A stretch of 9,308 bases of DNA. It comes from JBMNNU01 sp050942695 (lineage in GTDB: Bacteria > Chloroflexota > UBA6077). Below the pieces are notes generated by a model. The model searched no databases. It was not told where the DNA came from and was given only the letters and a program-made list of their open reading frames with translations. Positions 5,955-9,308 of this stretch are shown piece after piece; positions within the stretch are counted from its first letter, which is position 1; every line of letters starts with the position of its first letter. Where the stretch lies: NCBI GenBank assembly GCA_050942695.1, contig JBMNNU010000122.1, positions 1-9,308 on the forward strand, in the 5' to 3' direction. Position numbers and translations under genes: made by a program.

Positions 5955-7289
5955 GTGAAGGTAACCGCCTCTGAGATCGAAGGTAGCCAGGTTGTTCTCG
6001 AGATGGAGATCGAGGCCGAGCGAGTTGAAAAGGCCATGGAAAAAGCCTATCGCCGGATCGTCTCCCGTGTGAACGTTCCTGGTTTCCGGCGAGGCAAAGC
6101 ACCTCGCGTTATGGTCGAACGTTTGGTCGGCCGAGAGACATTAATGAACGAGGCACTCGAGATCCTAATCCCCGAAGCTTACGATGAGGCGGTCCGGGAA
6201 ACCGGCATCGATCCTGTCGGCCAGCCCGAACTGGATATCGTCGGCGCCGAACCCCTTTCAGTTAAAGCTACAGTGCCTGTTCGCCCCAAGGTCGAGCTGG
6301 GTGACTACAAAGCCATCCGGCAGACCCTAGAAACACCCGAAGTCACCGAGGAGCAGGTGGACAATACCCTGGAAAGTTTGCGCCAATCGAGGGCCGAATG
6401 GGTGCCCATGGAGCGCGAAGCAAGGGCAGGGGATCTGGTGACCATCGACATTCGTGGCCGGGCGGACGATGAAACCTTTATCGATAGCCAGAACCTGCAC
6501 GTGGTTCTGGATCCCGAACGGCAGATCATCGCGCCCGGAGTCGTGGAGCAGATCATCGGAATGAAACCTGAAGACCGAAAAGCTTTGGACGTAACGTTGC
6601 CCGATGATTTTGCCAAAAAGGAGCTGGCGGGTAAAGAAGCCACGTTAGAGATCGGGATTAACGAAGTCAAAGAGAAACAGGTACCCGAACTAGACGACGA
6701 GTTAGCCAAATCGCTTGGCGACTACTCATCGGTGGATGAGCTTAGGGCTTCCGTTCGGGAGCAATTACAGAAACAATCAGAGGCCGAAGCCCGGCACAAC
6801 CTGGAGGAGTCGGTGGTCGCCGCGGTAGTAGACCAGGCTAAAGCCGAGCCGCCGGAGGTCTGGGTTGAGGAGCAGGCCAAAGCACTCGTTGAGAGCACAA
6901 AAAGCAGGGTCGGCCTTGAGGGGCTCTCCTTCGAACAGTTTCTACGGTTCAGCGATAGGACCGAGAAGGCATTCGAGGAGGAGATGGAGTCTACAGCTCG
7001 CCGGCAACTGAAGCGATCGCTGGTTCTCGACTCCGTGGCTAAGGAAGAGGGCATCGAAGTCACCGATGAAGAGGTTGAGACTGCCGTTGAGAAAGCTCTC
7101 TCCGAATATCAAGGTAAGGTCACAGCCGAAGAACGAGAGAGGATAAAGTCGAATTACAGGCCTCGGCTAAGAGAACGTAAGACAGTAGACCGCTTGGTGG
7201 AGATTGCCACAGGTGGGCAGGACGCTGCCGAGGCAACCCGGGGAGAATCCCCCCCGGTGGAGGAGAACCAAACAGGGGAAGAAGAATGA
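5955..7289 (+). CDS. tig: Trigger factor, ribosome-associated chaperone
   Basis: Trigger factor docks at the ribosomal exit tunnel and shields nascent chains; classical members are also peptidyl-prolyl isomerases. The product is 444 aa, the usual family size. The N-terminal ribosome-binding domain (about 1-115) has the signature GFRRGKAPR at 43-51, matching E. coli F44-R45-K46 in position. The FKBP-like middle domain runs from about 158 to 240 (GDLVTIDIRG to EVKEKQVPE). The helical chaperone arms cover about 245-420 and the tail is acidic. The FKBP pocket is eroded: the E. coli aromatics F177, F198, Y221 and F233 align with L181, V196, F219 and L231, so isomerase activity is doubtful while chaperone function should remain. 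The start is a GTG, supported by AAGGAG 11 nt upstream and by family alignment from residue 1. The stop overlaps the clpP start (ATGA), implying translational coupling. Confidence 0.96.
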   Translation: MKVTASEIEGSQVVLEMEIEAERVEKAMEKAYRRIVSRVNVPGFRRGKAPRVMVERLVGRETLMNEALEILIPEAYDEAVRETGIDPVGQPELDIVGAEPLSVKATVPVRPKVELGDYKAIRQTLETPEVTEEQVDNTLESLRQSRAEWVPMEREARAGDLVTIDIRGRADDETFIDSQNLHVVLDPERQIIAPGVVEQIIGMKPEDRKALDVTLPDDFAKKELAGKEATLEIGINEVKEKQVPELDDELAKSLGDYSSVDELRASVREQLQKQSEAEARHNLEESVVAAVVDQAKAEPPEVWVEEQAKALVESTKSRVGLEGLSFEQFLRFSDRTEKAFEEEMESTARRQLKRSLVLDSVAKEEGIEVTDEEVETAVEKALSEYQGKVTAEERERIKSNYRPRLRERKTVDRLVEIATGGQDAAEATRGESPPVEENQTGEEE

Positions 7290-7891
7290 ACGCTGACTAT
7301 ATAAAGAATCAGTTGGTCCCGATGGTCATAGAGACCACTAATCGAGGAGAAAGATCGTTCGATATCTACTCCCTCCTACTGAAGGAGAGAATTGTATTCC
7401 TGGGAACAGCCATTGACGATACCGTCGCCAACCTGATAATCGCCCAGCTTCTCTACCTGGACCGAGAGGACTCGGAGAAAGATATCAACATGTACATCCA
7501 TTCTCCAGGGGGGGTCATCTCGGCAGGCCTGGCGATATACGACACAATGCAACTGATCAAACCCGACGTAGCGACGATCTGCGTGGGTTTTGCTGCCAGC
7601 ATGGGCACAGTACTCCTATGCGGCGGGGCCAAGGGGAAGCGATACGCCCTGCCCAACTCGACCGTAATGATCCACCAGGCATCAGGCGGCTTCGAGGGAG
7701 CTGCTGCGGATATCGAGATCCGAGCTAAGGAAATCTTGCGCCTCCAGAACCGTATTCGAGAGATCATGGCTCTCCACACCGGGCAGCCTCTCGAGCGGAT
7801 AATCAGGGATACCGATCGAGATTTCTTTATGGATGCCCATCAAGCAGCAGAATATGGTATTGTAGATAGTGTCCTCTCCAAGCGATCCTAA
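7286..7891 (+). CDS. clpP: ATP-dependent Clp protease proteolytic subunit ClpP
   Basis: ClpP is the serine peptidase that forms a double heptameric barrel and degrades proteins fed in by ClpX or another Clp ATPase. The product is 201 aa, a normal length, with a short propeptide of about 8-9 residues before LVPMVIE. The catalytic triad is Ser105 (in GFAASMG), His130 (in MIHQ) and Asp179 (in DTDRDFF), with the same spacing as E. coli mature S97, H122 and D171. The oxyanion-side motif SPGG is at 73-76 and the handle helix at about 138-163. The residue before AASMG is Phe102, where Gln, Met or Leu is more common in sequences I know; it is not catalytic. The ATG overlaps the tig stop by 4 bp and an AGGGG lies 7 nt upstream, so tig and clpP are co-transcribed. 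Confidence 0.98.
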   Translation: MNADYIKNQLVPMVIETTNRGERSFDIYSLLLKERIVFLGTAIDDTVANLIIAQLLYLDREDSEKDINMYIHSPGGVISAGLAIYDTMQLIKPDVATICVGFAASMGTVLLCGGAKGKRYALPNSTVMIHQASGGFEGAAADIEIRAKEILRLQNRIREIMALHTGQPLERIIRDTDRDFFMDAHQAAEYGIVDSVLSKRS

Positions 7892-7913
7892 TACGGTTCG
7901 CTTGAAAAAGACG

Positions 7914-7919
7914 TATAAT
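7914..7919 (+). promoter_or_regulatory. Candidate -10 box of a clpX promoter
   Basis: A perfect TATAAT stands 22 nt after the clpP stop, but no good -35 lies at 16-18 nt upstream (ATACGG at 7891-7896). If active, transcription would start near 7926, just at the foot of the hairpin at 7928-7971, and would give clpX its own transcript with a leader of about 164 nt. clpX could equally be read through from tig-clpP. Confidence 0.4.
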
Positions 7920-7927
7920 ATGATGTA

Positions 7928-7971
7928 AGGGAGCCGAACCGCTGAGCACTATCGCTCATTTGCGGCTCCCT
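7928..7971 (+). other. Long stem-loop in the clpP-clpX gap
   Basis: AGGGAGCCG (7928-7936) pairs perfectly with CGGCTCCCT (7963-7971), 9 bp. Inside, AA/TT can extend the stem past a bulged G7962, and TGAGC (7943-7947) pairs with GCTCA (7954-7958) around a 6-nt loop. No T tract follows (TGTCCGTCC), so it is not a classical terminator; the first T run (8007-8011) is 35 nt away. It could stabilise the 5' end of a clpX transcript, act as an intercistronic processing or stabilising element, or be a weak rho-independent terminator. The rest of the gap (7972-8070) shows only a TTACTG direct repeat (7995-8000, 8001-8006). Confidence 0.6.
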
Positions 7972-8089
7972 GTCCGTCCGGAATTCCAGACTGCTTACTG
8001 TTACTGTTTTTCAGACAATGATGCCTGCGCTGCAATGGGGCGTCTAATTATTTGTTCCCGTAAACCGCAAAGAGGAGGACCGATCGAAG

Positions 8090-9308
8090 ATGGCCAACCA
8101 GCGACCGACCCGCGGTCAGTACCACTGTTCTTTCTGTGGAAAGAGCCAGGACCAGGTGCGCCGCTTGATCGCGGGGCCCGGTGCCGTGTACATCTGCGAC
8201 GAGTGTGTGGACCTGTGCCGGGAGATTATCGACGAAGAGTCTCAACCAGCAGCAAGGTCAAAAGTACCGTTGTCAAAAGTACCGACCCCAAAGAGGATTT
8301 ATGAGCAGCTCAACTCCTACGTGATAGGTCAAGAGCGTGCGAAAAAGGTCCTCTCGGTGGCCGTATACAACCACTACAAACGCGTCAACGCCGGTATGCA
8401 AATCGATGACGTTGAGCTTCAGAAGAGCAATATCCTTCTCGTTGGGCCTACCGGTTGCGGGAAGACTCTCCTGGCGCAAACACTGGCGAAGATCCTGGAC
8501 GTCCCTTTCTGCATAGCAGATGCTACCGCTCTAACGGAGGCAGGCTATGTGGGCGAGGATGTGGAAAACATCCTGCTGCGACTGATCCAGGCCGCCGATT
8601 TCGACATACAGCGAGCAGAGCGCGGCATCGTATATATCGACGAGATCGACAAGATTGCACGAAAGAGCGACAACCCATCGCTTACCCGCGATGTCTCAGG
8701 TGAAGGTGTGCAACAAGCCCTTCTCAAGATTATCGAGGGCACTCTAGCGAACGTCCCGCCTCAGGGTGGGCGTAAGCACCCGCATCAAGATTTTATCCAA
8801 ATCAATACCGCGAATATCTTGTTCATCGTGGGCGGCGCCTTCGAGGGATTGCACGACATCGTGGCCAAGAGAGTGGGTGGTTCCAAGCGCACTATCGGTT
8901 TCACTGCAGAAAAAACGGAAACTGATGAAGAAGTAAACCTCCTACATCAACTGATCGCAGATGACCTGCTTAAATATGGATTGATTCCGGAGTTTATAGG
9001 CCGCCTACCGGTAACGGTAGCCCTGGACTCGCTGCGAAAAGACGATTTGATGCGCATCCTGGTGGAGCCGAAGAACTCCATAACCAAGCAGTACTCGAAA
9101 TTCCTGTCGCTTGACAAGGTTGAGCTGGTATTCACCCCGGATGCCCTCGAAGCGGCTGCCGAACAGGCTCTCCGCTACAAGACAGGTGCCCGCGGGCTCA
9201 GGACTATCATCGAGGATATCCTGCTGGATGTGATGTACGAGATTCCGTCGCGCGCCGATATCAAAAAGTGCGTTATCAGCGCCGATACCATTACCAGACG
9301 GAAGGGGC
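8090..9308 (+). CDS. clpX: ATP-dependent Clp protease ATP-binding subunit ClpX (3' end cut by window)
   Basis: ClpX is the hexameric AAA+ unfoldase that recognises tagged or damaged proteins and threads them into ClpP. There are 406 open codons from the ATG at 8090 to the window end; family members have about 410-430 residues, so only the tail is missing. In order there are the zinc-binding domain with Cys13, Cys16, Cys36 and Cys39 (CSFC, CDEC), Walker A GPTGCGKT at 119-126, pore-1 loop GYVGED at 152-157, Walker B VYIDEID at 181-187, RKH loop at 228-230, IGF ClpP-docking loop at 269-271, arginine finger R305 in EFIGRLP, and sensor-2 GARGLR at 366-371. The linker between zinc domain and AAA+ core carries a short repeat, SKVPLSKVP (57-65). 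The ribosome binding site AGAGGAGG (8071-8078) is 11 nt upstream, and no other in-frame start exists nearby. The zinc domain and IGF loop separate it from HslU. Confidence 0.98.
   Translation, partial: MANQRPTRGQYHCSFCGKSQDQVRRLIAGPGAVYICDECVDLCREIIDEESQPAARSKVPLSKVPTPKRIYEQLNSYVIGQERAKKVLSVAVYNHYKRVNAGMQIDDVELQKSNILLVGPTGCGKTLLAQTLAKILDVPFCIADATALTEAGYVGEDVENILLRLIQAADFDIQRAERGIVYIDEIDKIARKSDNPSLTRDVSGEGVQQALLKIIEGTLANVPPQGGRKHPHQDFIQINTANILFIVGGAFEGLHDIVAKRVGGSKRTIGFTAEKTETDEEVNLLHQLIADDLLKYGLIPEFIGRLPVTVALDSLRKDDLMRILVEPKNSITKQYSKFLSLDKVELVFTPDALEAAAEQALRYKTGARGLRTIIEDILLDVMYEIPSRADIKKCVISADTITRRKG

Noticed and set aside
6305..7063. Minus-strand frames inside tig (134 and 113 codons) and one inside clpP (108 codons)
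   Set aside because: They are low-complexity, Ser- and Arg-rich shadow translations with no upstream signals.
7960..8304. A 114-codon frame starting in the clpP-clpX gap
   Set aside because: Most of it overlaps clpX in another frame, and it has no recognisable motif. The clpX frame carries the zinc finger from its own ATG.
8444..8467. Cys in the ClpX Walker A motif (GPTGCGKT) as a damaged ATP site
   Set aside because: The essential Gly-Lys-Thr is intact, and Cys at this position occurs in normal ClpX proteins.
1..9308. A novel defence, mobile or biosynthetic system
   Set aside because: All coding space is filled by rpoC, rpoB, tRNAs, tig, clpP and clpX, and no unexplained gene remains. Only small non-coding structures are unassigned.

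Overview
This is a bacterial chromosomal housekeeping region. Every protein gene is a recognisable core gene, and I see no mobile element, phage gene, CRISPR array or defence locus. The organism is probably a Terrabacteria-type bacterium, and Chloroflexota (Dehalococcoidia-like) is my best guess. The reasons are a short RNA polymerase beta subunit (1144 aa), a long charged coiled-coil insertion near the N-terminus of beta-prime, a trigger factor with an eroded FKBP domain encoded directly before clpP and clpX, and tRNA genes that do not encode the 3' CCA. The phylum is an inference from memory of family features, not from an alignment.

Layout. Minus strand, 1-5054: rpoC (5' 538 codons, running off the left edge) and, upstream of it, complete rpoB, 3 bp apart, with a consensus sigma70-type promoter at 5120-5148. 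Positions 5055-5443 are a divergent intergenic region with promoters facing both ways. Plus strand, 5444-5790: tRNA-Lys(CTT), tRNA-Leu(TAG) and tRNA-Gly(GCC), with an imperfect inverted repeat in the Leu-Gly spacer and a rho-independent terminator at 5811-5844. Plus strand, 5955-9308: tig (trigger factor), clpP overlapping it by 4 bp, a 198-bp gap with a TATAAT box and a long hairpin, and clpX, which lacks only its last few codons at the right edge.

How the genes work together. The left half makes the catalytic core of RNA polymerase. The middle supplies three tRNAs. The right half is a protein-quality-control cluster: trigger factor meets nascent chains at the ribosome exit, and the ClpX unfoldase feeds substrates to the ClpP peptidase. 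The ClpP catalytic triad and the ClpX IGF docking loop, Walker motifs and pore loops are all visible, so a working ClpXP protease is expected.

The parts worth a second look are small: the beta-prime insertion, the perfect 28-bp palindrome before tig, the hairpin at the probable start of a clpX transcript, the inverted repeat between the tRNAs, and the loss of FKBP active-site aromatics in trigger factor. I found no support for a new multi-gene system.
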